A stretch of DNA of 64,000 nt from Eleusine coracana subsp. coracana (GCA_032690845.1 CM064430.1:2156949-2220948), one strand, 5' to 3'; positions 35,507-48,149 are shown, counted from the first letter of the stretch. A program made the numbers and translations. Notes: generated by a model from the letters alone, not told the origin.

Positions 35507-35733
35507 CGACGGGCGGGCCAAGAACCCAACCAACCAAACTCTGTCCCAAAAATAGCAAGCACACACACTCCAGTCAGTGAATAGTGACACACTCCTCTGG
35601 CTCCCCTTCTTTTGAGCTCCTGCCCCCAGCTCTCCGATCTCCCACCTCCGTGCAACGCAAGGGACGCGATGGAACGAGAGTCGACGGCGAGGAAGAGGGG
35701 ATAAGCAAGCGCAGAGGACAGGCCAGGGTACAG

Positions 35734-36534
35734 TATACAGAGCAATGAACAGCGCAACACGTCAGAGGGAGAGGGAAGGACAGCGGGATTTATGGCGTTG
35801 CCGTGTGGCTGCTGCCAGTTTGGCTCCCGTCGAGATTTCGGGTGTGTCATGTCATCCAGTGAAATCTTCTCGTACGAGATTTCTCAGGATTTATTACGCG
35901 GATGGAATTCAAACTTGGAAGCGAGCTGGAATCCTCGGAAACGATATTTGCGAGTATTTTTCGTGAAAAAACTGGATGGCACACACGCACAGGAAGATGC
36001 GAGAGAGCCTGTATTTTTCTTCTTAAAAACAGTGAGAGAATGTCCCTGTGACCGTACTACTTTGATTCTTGTGTTTTCACATAGGAGCATGAGCATTTTA
36101 ACCGGTCTGAACCGGTTACTCCAGTCGGCTGATTAACAGTTAGATCTTAGATTTATTTTTTCAAAAAAAAATTGAAAATATTTATATTCAATGAAATCGA
36201 TGACTAATAAAACAATTGATTAACCATAAAAATAAATAAAATTTGAATAAAAAATTATCATCAAAATTGATAAAACAATCGATTAACTGATGTAACTGAT
36301 TGGTATTAAATTCTGTCTCATTAACTAGTTTTCTAGTTAATCGGTGGACCGGTCGGTTATGTACACCTTGTATAGGAGTAATGATGAAGGCCTCATCAGG
36401 TAGAATAAAAAATCTCGATAAAAAAACAAGAACAAAATTTTTTAGTACACTTTCAACAAATTTTATTGATAAGTTTATCATACATACATCCTCATACATC
36501 ACTTAAAAACTAATTCTATACAGAGCAATGAACA
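35734..36534. repeat. 18-bp direct repeats flanking ~765 bp
   Basis: TATACAGAGCAATGAACA is at 35734-35751 and again at 36517-36534. The intervening DNA is AT-rich and contains CCGGTCTGAACCGGT-like motifs. An insertion with a duplicated target is possible, but 18 bp is long for a cut-and-paste element, so a small local duplication is equally likely. Confidence 0.6.
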
Positions 36535-38296
36535 ACACATTGTCACACACGCGCGCGTGGTGGTGATGGGGGGGGGGGGGGGGGTAAGGATAGAGATTTA
36601 TATCTGCCAGTGTGTCTTTCTTGGAGCCACTAGCAAAGCTAAGTGTATCTACCCTGGTACATTGATACTAAGGAAAATTGAAATTTTAATATTAAATATC
36701 ATTCAAATTATCATGGAGCATCATTCTAAATCATTGTGGTACACTATCTTTTACTTTGATCTAGCTTCGCCTCTGTACATGGTTTCTTGAGATTTTGCGT
36801 GTCAATCGAGTGAATTTGCTCTGTTGCGACACGTTACGAATTGCTCATATGGAAATGGAGGGTCGCGGGATGCTCAAATTCAAAAACGAATTGAAACCCG
36901 CGGATTCCGCTTTGGCGCTTTCCATTTTGTTCTTGCACTTTCCTTTGGCAGCACCGGGATAAGGAGCTATCTGTACACGTCGTCGCGTGTGTCGTTTGTT
37001 TTTTTTTTTTTCTCAAATTTGATCCGATACGTTGCATGCACGCCCGCAGTTCTTCAGCTCGTGACTAGCCGTAGGTAGAGGCACGGGTCGCCGGGCCCCA
37101 ACGGTGTGTCTCGCACAGATGGGCCCGGACGACATGTGTGCGCGTGCCTGTGTTTTGCGTGTGCAAAGCAGGGAGAGGGCGACTGGTTTGAAATTGCAAG
37201 ATTCCAAAAACGCCAAAAACCAGGCATGGAGCAAGAGTAGTGACCTTTTTGCTAACTCATGTCAGTTACGAACCTTCCTGATATATGCACTTTCACACAT
37301 TGATAATTGGTCGATAAGACACCACGGCTCAGGCGTATTTCCCTTGGTGCTAACCAAGCACGTCTTGATTAATTGGAGCTCTGATTGCAGCTTTGTGAGC
37401 AATGCATCGCATGCAACCGGAACTCTTCTGTCTGTGCGAGCTGCTGCGAAGCACGCACGTGGAATGCTACGGTCCGCAGTACGGTCCCAACGACATTCTC
37501 TCGCTTGAAAAAAAAAAACAGATAAAAAGACGACATTCTCTCGAACCGCTCGCCTCGTTTGTCGGTTGATCACCTTGTGTGTGTACTAGCAGAATAGAGA
37601 AACTCTCACCAAACATTCATCCTCGTCGTGCAAAAGGAAAGGCCATGCAAGTACAAGTGCTCTGTGACATTCATGCTTGCAACGGACTGATTCCTGGGTT
37701 CGCCGGTTTTGAGGTTGAATTTGGAATGTTTCCAGTAAACAATTCAGCTTCTTGTTGGGACCTATGTTGCTGCTGTAGTAGTTACATGGAGAGGCAAAAT
37801 ACTAAAATGTGACCGTTGATGCTGTTTTTTTTTACCCGAATTGATGCTCCTCAGATTTGGGAGGTGCCTTCCTGTTCTTTATTTTCACCCTTTTTTGCAA
37901 AAAGAAATGATATGCGTACAAGTTTTGGTCAAACTAGCATGTGAGCCCGTGCCATTGCGCGGATATCACTTTGTAATTATATACAAGATTTAAATAATCT
38001 ATTTGTCAAGTAAAAAATCACAATATTTCCATTAACTTTCTTTAAAATGATTATTCTATGGAATATGTAGCTGTAAACAAAAATTACTTCCAATCTATAA
38101 AAAAATATGTCTAAATAGATACATAAGATACCACAACGTGATAAATAGAAGAAACAATATCTAATGTTCTCTTGCTAGTCCCTTTCTACATTATGGTCAA
38201 TATACTATTTCAGCTTAATTATAATCAGCTCAGAAAATCTTTCCAATCTTTCTCTCGAGAAATTTCCACTGTTGAAGAAATATCTATACAGCTTTA

Positions 38297-38376
38297 GCCA
38301 CTACCACAAATAGGGCCTGTAGCGGCGGCAGGCAAACCGCCGTAGCGACGCGAGCGAAAGTCGGCCGCCGCTACAG
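38297..38376. repeat. 13-bp GC inverted repeat with CACTA-like terminus
   Basis: CTGTAGCGGCGGC at 38317-38329 and its exact reverse complement at 38364-38376. The preceding CACTACCACAAATAGG resembles the end of a CACTA (En/Spm-type) element with subterminal GC repeats. No second terminus was found within the window, so this may be a fragment. Confidence 0.55.
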
Positions 38377-39489
38377 AGCTAGACATGCTGCTGTATTTAC
38401 AGAACCAAGAAATAGGAGGAAAATTTTGACAGACTACATGGATATGTTTGTTCATTTAACTCAAAGATAGCAGTGAGTTCTCGGATTTCATCTTTAAAGA
38501 AATGCTTCCATCTCTTATGATTTATCAGAAAATTTTTAACCGTTACATTTTTACCTATATGCACTTATCCATGCCATATGTAAAATTGACAAATTGTATT
38601 CTCTGTGCCATCACTTACCTACATATCCTAAGAAAACAATTTAACTCGATCACAGATATGAAAATCAGCACAAAGGCACCAGAACCTTCAAATTAAAGCT
38701 TTTCCCAGAAAATGTTTGTACTACCATCTATTAAAAATGCAAAAAAAGAAACATGCTTCTGAATTTCGAAATATTATGCATCATGTGTCAAGTATAATGC
38801 GCTACTTTAATAGTTTAGGTCTTTGTTTGTTCCATTCTTTATCCTTTAAATCAATCAAATTAAAGAAAAATAAAGTTATAAGTGGATTTACCGCTCTCTA
38901 TCCAAGGCATCGAGGGCTAGGTGTCAGTGTTCCATGTCTAGGATCCAGGTTGGCCACATCAATGCAACCTGATGCAAAACATATGTTTCTGTTTTCTAAA
39001 AAAAAAAAGGTATCTTTGTTTCACCACAACATATTGGCACACCTACTGTATTAATGCAACCAAAAATTGGGTGAAGTTTTTGCAAATAAAAATTGAGACC
39101 ATAATAGGCAAGATTTCACGTGCTAAAACATTGTGGTTACCACTTTGGTCAGGCACTATCTTAGCGGCACCGAGATGGTGGAATTCTTTCTGCTCCCGAT
39201 CCCAAAAAGGCTGACCCAGGGCTAGTCTATGCCCCTCATTCCCCGTGGTGTTGAGGATGGCAATGGTCTGGCAAGTGTCCATGGAGGCAGAGACAATATC
39301 TTCCAGAAACTAGTTATATTTAGTAGATTGATCTTATTTATCTTACCAAACACTGATCCTTGTCGTTTTCTTGTATGGTTTACGTACATCTCTTTCGGTA
39401 GTAGAAGCATATGCCTGAATCTATAGTGCGTTTGCCTGAAACTCTGGCAGGAATTCTCATCTTGTTCTCATATATACGCAAGGATGCAT

Positions 39490-39853
39490 GGATTGAAAAT
39501 AATCAACGAAGTGCAGAACAAATCTTGCCGGGTTGCTCGCGAAAAGTTCAGGAGGGGCGAGATCCTCGATAGCCTGCAAGCTGTGTTCGTCCTTCGGTCT
39601 CGATGACCGGTACCGCAAGATTTGGAGGATGATACGGTCTTCTCTGGACCATGGCAGCGCCGTGGTTGGATTGAAAATAATCAACAAAGTGCAAAACGAA
39701 TCTTGCCTGGTTGTTCACGTAAAGTTCAGGAGGGGCGAGATCCTTGATAGCCTACGAGCTGTGTTCGTCCTTGGTCTCATCGACCTGCTCCGGGGTGCCG
39801 CAAGATTTGGAGGAAGACACGATCAACTCTGGACCATGGCAGCGACGTGGTGT
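39490..39853. repeat. 178-bp imperfect tandem repeat (two units)
   Basis: Unit 1 is about 39490-39667 and unit 2 about 39668-39853; both start GGATTGAAAATAATCAAC and end in a GGACCATGGCAGCG-type motif. On the - strand unit 1 is open and reads like protein (LPWSREDRIILQILRY...), while unit 2 carries stops and indels. It may be a captured gene fragment that was later duplicated. I cannot name the source. Confidence 0.75.
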
Positions 39854-41178
39854 TTATTGTACGCGGTCTGCGTTTAATAGAGTATAACTGTAAATTATAA
39901 GGAGGGCACGATACCTCACGAATGAAGAGCAGTACGTGTGGATCACGTTTGGAAGATTTAACGGCCAGATGATGATATGTCAATAGGATTAAGCGATGGA
40001 TGTTTTGCTTTTTTGTGGGAATTTCTAAGTATATTTCTCTTTTTTTTTAGACATCCTGATAGGAAGATCATCTCCTTTTATTATTAAATAGATGTCGAAA
40101 GAGAAATGTAATATTTCGAAAATTGGAACTAAAAAAGCGAGCAGGAATGTGAAGATTAGTGCAGTTTGTTGTGCTTCTAGAATTCTGACAACCATGGATG
40201 GCAGAACATGCCAAAGAGATGGCGGCTAATAAAGAGTGGTTGATCTTTCAGGGGTGTATTGACATCCTGTTTTCATCGTCAGGTCCCGATCTCACCCCAA
40301 ATTTTCTGCCCATGTTTGATCCAGATCGTCAGACTTTTTCTTTACGTTCACCTGTTGCCAATGGTTTGCATTCGGACAGACAGAGAGAGAGCGTCTCCTG
40401 AAAAATGTATAATCTAGGCAGGAACCGGACCAAGGTATGGGATCATGTGACATACACAAAGTCACAAACTGAAGACAATAGGGCCGTACCAAATATATGA
40501 AATCATGGTCGCTTAATGCAGAGGGCGAGTTACAAAGTCTATTCGCATTGCAGAGACAGCTAAAAACATTTTCAGAGGAAGAACGGCTTTGCCTTTTGCT
40601 TGTTGAACTGAATGTCATTGCTCACGCACAAGTGTCCCTTTTGAGCATCTAGTTGAGGTATAAGTATAACTAGCTGGCTGAAACACAAAAAGCGCATTTG
40701 TTCATGTGAACCACGACGAGATCATGTATGAGCAGCATGCCAGTTTCTGGAGTGTGGATCCTGCCTGCATAGCCATCCCATGATGGGTCCCCGTGACCTA
40801 TCCAATGGCAGGTCGTATCGACTATTGAAGCTAGTTCATCGTCTCGTAAAAGGTGAAAATGAATCCTGGCTCCTGATAGATACTTATATTTTCCCTTGCC
40901 ATACAACTGGGGTACCTCCGTACAACGTGCCAATGAAACAAGAGCATGAATAAAAAAAAAAAAGGTCAACAAATTTACTCGTCAACAATTGCATCATCCT
41001 GAAGTTCTATCATTGTTACCCAACGAGACCATCAACTTCAGTACAAGGTTTGATCAGGGTTAACAACAAGGTCTACAACGGCTTGTTTGTGAGTTGTGAC
41101 AGTTTATAGCTTCGAGCGTCAGCGGTTAAGAACTATAACTATCTACATAACACCACAAGCACAAAACTCTGAATGCAT

Positions 41179-44100
41179 TCAGCAGCTTCCTTTTCCCCGT
41201 TCTGATTTTATTGCTTCGTAGGAATCCATAACCTCTTTGAATTTTGCCTCAGCAACCTCTGACACAAACAAAGGAGTCAGACTTTGTGTGCATACATATA
41301 ATAGAGAAAATTCCTTCTATGGCCTTAAAAAAAAGATGACCCTTCCTTCCATGGCCCTTACAAAATCAAATTTCCCTTCCTTCTATGACCTTTCCGTCAG
41401 ATTTAGGACTTAACGGTGTTAAGTCCGGTGTAAAAAGACCATTTTACCCCTGAAATGAAATGACCTTATTATTTTCAAAAAAATATTTGGCTGAAAGTAA
41501 TTATTTTCTGGCTGTGTTGTAGTACATACACAAATATATTTTGGCTTGTTTTTAAATTTTGGTTTGTTTAAAAATTGAAATGAAGTAAAAATAATGCACG
41601 AATTTAATTTTTAAACAAGCCGAAATTTAAAATAATGCGCAAATTTAATTCAGTTCAATTTTTAAACAAGCCGAAATACATTTTTCGTATATATAACAGA
41701 ACCTGAAAATAATTACTTCCAACCGAATATTGTTTTTTTAATAAATTCATTTCAGGGGTAAAACGATCTTTTTACACTAGACTTAACACCGTTAAGTCCT
41801 AAATCTGACAGAAAGGCCATAGAAGGAAGCAAAAAAATGGTTTTGAGCCTCATAGGGAAATTCGATTTCGGAAGGGTCATAATAGGAAGGGTCATCTTTT
41901 TTGAGGCCATAGAGGAAATTTTCTCCATATAATATGATGGGTAGATATTCTCTTTAAATTCTGGGAATGAAGAGAAAGAAGACAAACATTTACCTTTGTT
42001 ATTTTGGTTTTGGTCTGGATGGTACTCCATTGCTTTTCTCCTAAAAGCATTCTGGAATGCAAATCATAAATCAATCAAGCAAGGCAGACAAATGGGTGCA
42101 GAAAACTTTACTGCTTTACCCATCTAGGAAGAAAGAAAAGAATGTAAAGGACAAAGAACAAAAAATTTCAATTGATTATTAAGCACTGGAATTTCAGAAC
42201 TTTGTAAGGTGAATAATTTCAGGTACACATTCCTTGTTTGTCTGATTTAGCAGTTGTCTAAGCAATCAAAGAGTATTATAGTAACTTAGAAATCTGCAAG
42301 ACAAATCCTATGATGCAAGTTTTAAGCATAATTTTTTAAACATAAAAATATTATTCTAAACAATTAAAACAAATCTAGTAGAACATTTCTCTGTTTCTGT
42401 GAAACTCTTCAAAATAAGGGACTCTCATGTTTTGAACTGTCTCAATTCTCAACACAAGGACAGTGGTTGCGCTACAAAACATACAGCAGGAAACAAAAGC
42501 ACTGCTTTTGTCCGCAACATTCACAAGCTACATAAACGAAAAGACACAAGAATGCACACCTTGATCTCAGCATCTGAAAATGGCTCTGATCTTGACCTAT
42601 GCAATCAAACAAAATAAATTGTTATGGGAAATAATGATGATATATATTACAAATGTTCGTACATACAACAATGGTAGTACTTATAATTTCCGTCCAACAA
42701 CATTCGCGGCGTACAACAATTGTTTTCTTTAATCTAGTTCAATAATGAAGTTCAAGGCTGGAAGTGAAAAGGTACATTCCACATCTACCGTATAACCATA
42801 CCTCAGTCTCATGACTGCTATGAAATCAGGATAAATGGTAAACATGGTCAAGAAAACCATAGTAGTTCACAGAACTACACAATAATCAGTAATCACACAT
42901 TGACTTAGTTGATTCGAACGACTGTAGTGTATACCTGTCCAGGCCCAAGATAGAATAGTGATGCGACATTGCGTAACCCATAGTTTCCCTGGGCATTGAC
43001 CTGGACCTCGTCCTTTGGTTAGCATAAAATGCTTCTGCATCCCAGTACCAGTCATATCTTTGGCTATGCTGATAGTAGTTTGGGTTATGGCTTTTCCAAG
43101 TTCGATAATCCCGACATTTACTTCTCTCCTTCTTGAACTCATCTTGCATGCGCCGGATGCGTTCCTACAAAAATCACCATTTGAAACAAACCAGCATGCA
43201 GAATTTTAAGAACAAAAAAACATGGCTAACATAGTGACACCATCTTGTAAGACGGTCCTTTGCTTTCACATGCTTGTTTTGCCATATCGAAGTTTTTCTG
43301 CTAGTAATTACACAAAATCAACAAATGGTGCTCGACAGCAGGTTACTCACATTGTCTTTGTTGCTTTACATTTAAAATTTTCTAAGATAAAATATAAGAA
43401 AAGCAATTGATGTCTCTATGTGGCAGTTACTTAGCAAAGTTCACAATCAACCATAAAAACACGGTTCTGGCATGTACAATGAAGTAATAATTGTTTTAAA
43501 ATAGCATATTCACCCTGCATGAACCGAACCACGCAGCAAATGATCAGAATTTCTGATCTGTTATGTGTGAGCAGGGAACTAACCACTCTTTCCCTTTGAT
43601 CCTCGTTCCTACTGTGCATCCTCTGGTAATATCGTTCCCAGGCTTCACCACACCTGTTCGGCCGACGAGGTATATCTTGTTCCCAGTACACAAACGGCTC
43701 CGACCTCCTAAGCTTCAATCAGAGGAAGTATTTCCTTTTACCAATCTTCCCTGAAATCAAACTTCTTAGTGTAAAAAATTTATACCTGTGAGTAGAACCA
43801 ATTCAGCGTTCGGCGCAGTTGACCGACCTACAGATTCGCAAGCAAATGCATCATTGCACAGGGGACTGCACGAACAGGAAAAATTCAAAGTGATTGTTTC
43901 AGATGATTCTGCTCAGCTCAGCGCAACCACACTACAGAGCAGCAGGAGGCCTATAGGAATTCGACATCAGGAGGACTAAGAAGGCCTCCGCGGATGTGGT
44001 TCGGGTATAGACTAATCATGGGGAATGGATTGACGAAACGGGAGAGGCGGGGCAGGGAGAGCAGCAGACGTACGGCGGCGGTGGTGGCGGTGGCGCCGAC

Positions 44101-44202
44101 GAGCGCGAAGAGGATGATGGCGGAGGGGAAGGAGCCCGATTCCTCGTCCTGGGGCGGTCCCCACGGAGTCGCCTGGCGCTCGCCGTCGCGGCGGCCAGCC
44201 AT
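41179..44202 (-). CDS. small membrane-anchored J-domain (DnaJ-like) protein
   Basis: Seven exons on the - strand: 44074-44202, 43786-43827, 43584-43712, 42935-43164, 42560-42596, 41994-42051, 41179-41258. All are GT-AG and the phases close to 705 nt, 234 aa. The N-terminus is hydrophilic, followed by one hydrophobic segment (about 22-42, SAIILFALVGATATTAAV), an aromatic and Arg-rich middle part with WEQD and RIRRMQDEFKKE, and a C-terminal J domain (about 169-234) with HYSILGLD, the HPD motif at 200-202 and KFKEVMDSYEAI. J proteins stimulate Hsp70 ATPase through HPD. A J domain at the extreme C-terminus behind a single anchor suggests an organelle-membrane or ER co-chaperone; the organelle is not evident. 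The last intron (41259-41993) contains a Mutator-like MITE. The start is the first ATG with a clean frame. Confidence 0.88.
41304..41925. mobile_element. Mutator-like MITE with long inverted repeats, in the last intron of the J-protein gene
   Basis: A 622-bp element bounded by GAGAAAATTCC... and ...GGAAATTTTCTC and flanked by an exact 9-bp target duplication CATATAATA (41295-41303 and 41926-41934). The two arms (to about 41460, and from about 41748) are inverted repeats of each other, and matching sequence continues toward the centre, so nearly the whole element can fold back. A 9-bp target site and long arms are typical of MULE-derived MITEs. It has no transposase. Confidence 0.88.
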
Positions 44203-45012
44203 GGTCGCTGGTTGGCTGGTCGATCGGGCAGCGACTGAATTGGGGATCTGCAGGTGCGTGGCGGAGAGAGTGACGCGCTGACACTGCAAGTGGGCCCGCA
44301 ATATGCCTGCAGAGCAAATTCTGTCTGTGAAACTGCTGGGCTCAGGCCGTAAGCTGAAGAGGTGGGCTCAAATTCAATTGCTTTGGCGCGCCATGCGGGC
44401 CTCTATTTTGGTTATGATACGGCCCAGTGTATCTATTAAAGCATCTTTAGTAGAGATTGCTAAATACCCTTCTATACTAAAAATTTAGGAGTTCAACCCG
44501 AAGTATCAACTCCAGTGGGACTGCCAAATTTGCAAATCTCTTATCCCCTCCTAAACATGTGGAGCCCACTGTTTTCTATTTTCTTCTTCTTCTTTCTCCT
44601 CTCTTCTCCTATTTCTCTCTCTTCTCTATCTAGGCGTGCCGGCTCCCTGCCCCTGCCGTCAGTCGACCACCCTCTCCCTCCACGGCACCCGGCCGTCCCC
44701 CTCCCCCGCGACTAGCTCAGCCACCCTCTCTCGTCGTCGGCTTGGCCGCCCTCTCACCCCACCCCACCGCGCCCGGCCGGTCGCGCCGCCACCTCCCTCC
44801 CTTCGGTCGATCGCGCCTCACCGTCTTCTTGGCGTCGGGGACGAGTGCAGGCGCGGCGACTAGGATGGCACAGTCATGGTGGCGAGTTCCTCCGGGGGCG
44901 ACCATGGCAAGGCGGCAAACAGGCGGAATCGGGTCAACATATGGTGGGAAGGGGCGGGCATGGGAGAGGAGCCATGCGCGAGGTGAGGGTGGGGCACCAG
45001 AGAAGTTGTCGC

Positions 45013-45436
45013 CACGGATTCAAAAACCATAAAAAACCGCTAGGTTTTCGTAGTTTTTGACCAAACCGGTCTGATCCGGTTTGAATGGCCGGTTTTTGAT
45101 ATAATAAAATTTAAAATTTTGAAATCACGAAAACCGAGAAAACCAAACAGTAAACTAGAGAGACTGAGCGATAAACCAGAGAAACTGAACGATTTGTTTT
45201 TAAAGTGAAAAAACCCATGAAAAATAGAGAAAACTGAGCAGTGAACCAAAAAATCGAATGATAAATCAGAAAAACCGAACGATAAATCAAGAAAACCGAT
45301 TGACTTCCTTTCAAATCATATTCAAATTCGTGTTTTATCATTTAAACGGTTTATTGTCTGGTTTTTCTGATTTTTACAGTTTTGGTCAAACCGGTTGGCT
45401 CCAGTTTCTGCGATACAAATAGTTTTTTAATCCTTG
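45013..45436. mobile_element. hAT-type MITE
   Basis: A 424-bp element with terminal inverted repeats CACGGATTCAAAAACC and CAAGGATTAAAAAACT (right end read in reverse), flanked by an exact 8-bp target duplication GTTGTCGC (45005-45012 and 45437-45444). Subterminal CCAAACCGGT motifs occur at both ends, and the interior has degenerate repeats around AAACYGARCGATAAA. An 8-bp target site is diagnostic of hAT elements. It is non-coding. Confidence 0.88.
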
Positions 45437-46260
45437 GTTGTCGCAGCCAGGGAACAGAGTGATGGCACGGCACCGGAGAAGCTGTTTCACGTTGGAGATC
45501 CGGCCGTCACGCCAACAAGATCTGCCCGCGTCATCCTCGTGCGGCTGGCGGCGGAGGTTTGGGCGGGGCGTAGTCAAGCGGAGTAGAGGCCGCGGGCGGT
45601 GGAGCCGGAGCCGCGCCACGGCGGGCAGGCGGGCGGCGAGCGTGCAGGGCATCGGAGTTGGGAGAGGAGAAGAACCAGGCCCATTTTTTCTCTTCTAACA
45701 GTGGGTCCCATGATGAATAGGAGCCCTTATTCATTCATGTATTTGATGCCCATTTGGTTTCTCTGAGCGAGCAGCCAACAAAGTTTTCCTAACTTCCTCG
45801 GGCCAAGGGCATGCATGCACGTAGACACGGGTTACAGCCGGCCAGATGCAGATGCGTGAAGTACAATTTACGTTTATCCAAAATCAATCAATCTGGCCGT
45901 GCCCATCGCGCATCCATTGAATTCTTGTTCCTCTTTGGAAAAAAACAAAACTGGCAACGCACCAATATTGACCGGCCATTATTTGCTTTTTCCAGTCTAC
46001 TAGAAGTCTAGAATATTCTGGGAAAAGTCGAGATAATAGGACTAATAATGACGATACTAGAACAAGCTACCCGTTCCAACTTTAGAATGAATAGGGAACA
46101 TTGCATGGATGTGATAGAAGCACGGTTTGTCATAGGCTCATAGCCAAAGTCACTTATGAAGCATCGAAAGGTGTATGAGTTAAATGAAAAGGGAGAGAGA
46201 ATTGGAGCACTATTTAACAACCTGTTCGATCTTTCTAAGTATCTGGCGACATTAATACTT

Positions 46261-46655
46261 GAGGAGTTTTACTGTCCAAAATACTGGCCAGTAGTTTTAA
46301 AAAATTACTGGCCAGTAGTTTGAGGGTAATTTCATAATTGTATTATTAAGTAATAAATTTATATTTATTTTCATGATAGAATATTAAGTCTATGAAATTA
46401 TTAAAATATTAGTTTATTTTTAAAATATATAAAACATTAGTTATTAATTAAATTATTAATGTAACTTTATATATAACAATAAAAACTAATTACTATAAAT
46501 CTATAACTTTTATTTTTTTCGATATTACCCTCAAATTAAGAAACTACTGATAAGTAGTTATGATTTTAGATTATGAAATCTATACCGTTAGATCAAACTA
46601 CTGACCAGTAGTTTCTTAAAACTACTGGTCAGTATTTTGGACAATAAAAATTCTC
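46261..46655. mobile_element. hAT-like MITE (family X), element 1
   Basis: A 395-bp AT-rich element with ends GAGGAGTTTTACTGTCC and, reversed, GAGAATTTTTATTGTCC, flanked by an 8-bp direct repeat TAATACTT (46253-46260 and 46656-46663). Subterminal ACTGGCCAGTAGTTT motifs repeat in both orientations. It is non-coding. Confidence 0.85.
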
Positions 46656-46745
46656 TAATACTTAAGCATGCATTTTCTGTCAATGTATATTTCTTTCAAA
46701 GGACATGCTAAAGCAAAGCATTCACTAATAAGAAGAGGAATACAA

Positions 46746-46764
46746 ACACACACACACACACACA
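46746..46764 (+). repeat. (CA)n microsatellite
   Basis: A short CA tract between the two family-X MITEs. Confidence 0.9.
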
Positions 46765-46770
46765 TAAAAA

Positions 46771-47146
46771 GAGGAGTTTTATTATCTAAAATATTGGTTA
46801 GTAGTTTTGAGAAACTACTACCTAGTAGTTTGATTCAATGATTTAGATTTAATAATCTAAAATCATAACTAATGACCAGTAGTTTATTAATTTGAGAGTA
46901 ATATTGGAAAAAATAAAAGTACTAGATTTATAATAATTATTTTCAATTATCATAAATAACATAAAATAAATAATATGATTAATAATTAATGTTTTATCTT
47001 TTTAAAGATTAATTGATATTTTCATGATTCAATAGGGTTAGATTTCTATTATGAAAATAAGCATAAAATTATTTACTACTAGTGCAATTATAAAACTATA
47101 ATAGTTTATCAAAAATATTGGTCAATATTTTGGACAATAAAACTAC
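46771..47146. mobile_element. hAT-like MITE (family X), element 2, inverted relative to element 1
   Basis: A 376-bp relative of the element at 46261-46655: ends GAGGAGTTTTATTATC and, reversed, GTAGTTTTATTGTCC. Its left half matches the reverse complement of the right half of element 1, so the two sit head to head about 115 bp apart. The flanks share only TAAAAA, so its target duplication has decayed or is ambiguous. Confidence 0.75.
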
Positions 47147-47995
47147 TAAAAAATATTCGTGATCACATATATGCGAAGCATACAAATCGTGATATGAAAT
47201 CCGACCTACAATAAACTCAAGCTACTGTAACATATTACACCCTAACTTCTCAAACTACTTCCACTTCCGAAATCAACTCTGAAAGCATTACCTTCTCATG
47301 CCTGATTGAGCTTGAACCGATGCCGAAAAACAACAGGGGATTCCCTTGTATGCCCCGTGATATGAAATGACATGTATACTGGATGCATCTCTCAGGATAA
47401 TTCGTCGAGAAATGACTTGTTTGAGACTTGTGATCGTTGTAATTTTTAAGTCGAACATTGTTGACTTTCGACGTCTGATGTCATGTACTTGACTACTTCT
47501 ATACTATGTGTGGAAGTTACAGTTTTCGATCACTATCTTCCTACGCACCCGATGATTCAACAGCCAATGCCGACCTGAAACGGGCAAGGTGCAAGAAACA
47601 AACGATCATGATTACATAGTTATATTATTTAGTAGTAAACATACTCTCTAGGATTAAGTTTCCCTATGTTCCACGATACTCCTCAGATACCAAGAACTTC
47701 AAATCATCACGCAGATCGAGTCTCATCAGTCGAAATCCCTTTGAAATTTATCCAGGTAAAAAAAAAACTTCTTGAACTGTATTTTAGACGGGTCGGTCCT
47801 CTACTCCTCTTGTTATACGCTATATATATATCGCTATCCATTGCATCTAGACCCGGAAAGCTGGCCTTGGACGGTGGGCAAACCGCAAACGAAAGTAAAC
47901 CTCCAAATAAAAAGGCAAAGCTTCATGGCAAGTGTTGCATGGAAAATATTTTCCTAATCTGAGGATAGCTTGCAGCTAGGCGCCACCATACACCA

Positions 47996-48000
47996 TTGAC
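47996..48000 (+). promoter_or_regulatory. W-box (TTGAC) in the PR-1A promoter
   Basis: CCATTGACTGACC lies about 150 bp upstream of the TATA box. The same TTGAC-TGACC pair is in PR-1B (50395) and, with a few extra bases, in PR-1D (61977-61981). WRKY factors bind TTGAC cores in defence promoters; conservation across three paralogues supports function, but binding is inferred. Confidence 0.6.
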
Positions 48001-48149
48001 TGACCAAGTGTAACATCAACTCCTCTCAAAAAAGAAAGTGTAACATCAACTCCAATTCATCACCATTATTTCGTTTCCCAAGTTCACCATGCATCTTGGG
48101 CAAGCCATCACCTATAGCTCGATCGCTCTTGCTGACAGTGTTATGGAAC

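Larger units (their letters stand above)
35507..41178. other. CSLC 5' flank and intergenic region
   Basis: 5.7 kb with no supported gene. It begins with the CSLC promoter/5' UTR (AT content rises after about 35850). It holds an 18-bp direct repeat pair (35734 and 36517), a G-rich run near 36570, paired CCGGT-rich motifs at 36095-36115 and 36340-36360, a GC hairpin with a CACTA-like end (38297-38376), and a 178-bp tandem repeat (39490-39853). Short open frames here are not convincing. Confidence 0.5.

Noticed and set aside
44515..45732. GC-rich frames around the hAT MITE as a possible gene
   Set aside because: They are low-complexity, in no consistent frame, without recognisable splice structure or protein motif, and are interrupted by the MITE.
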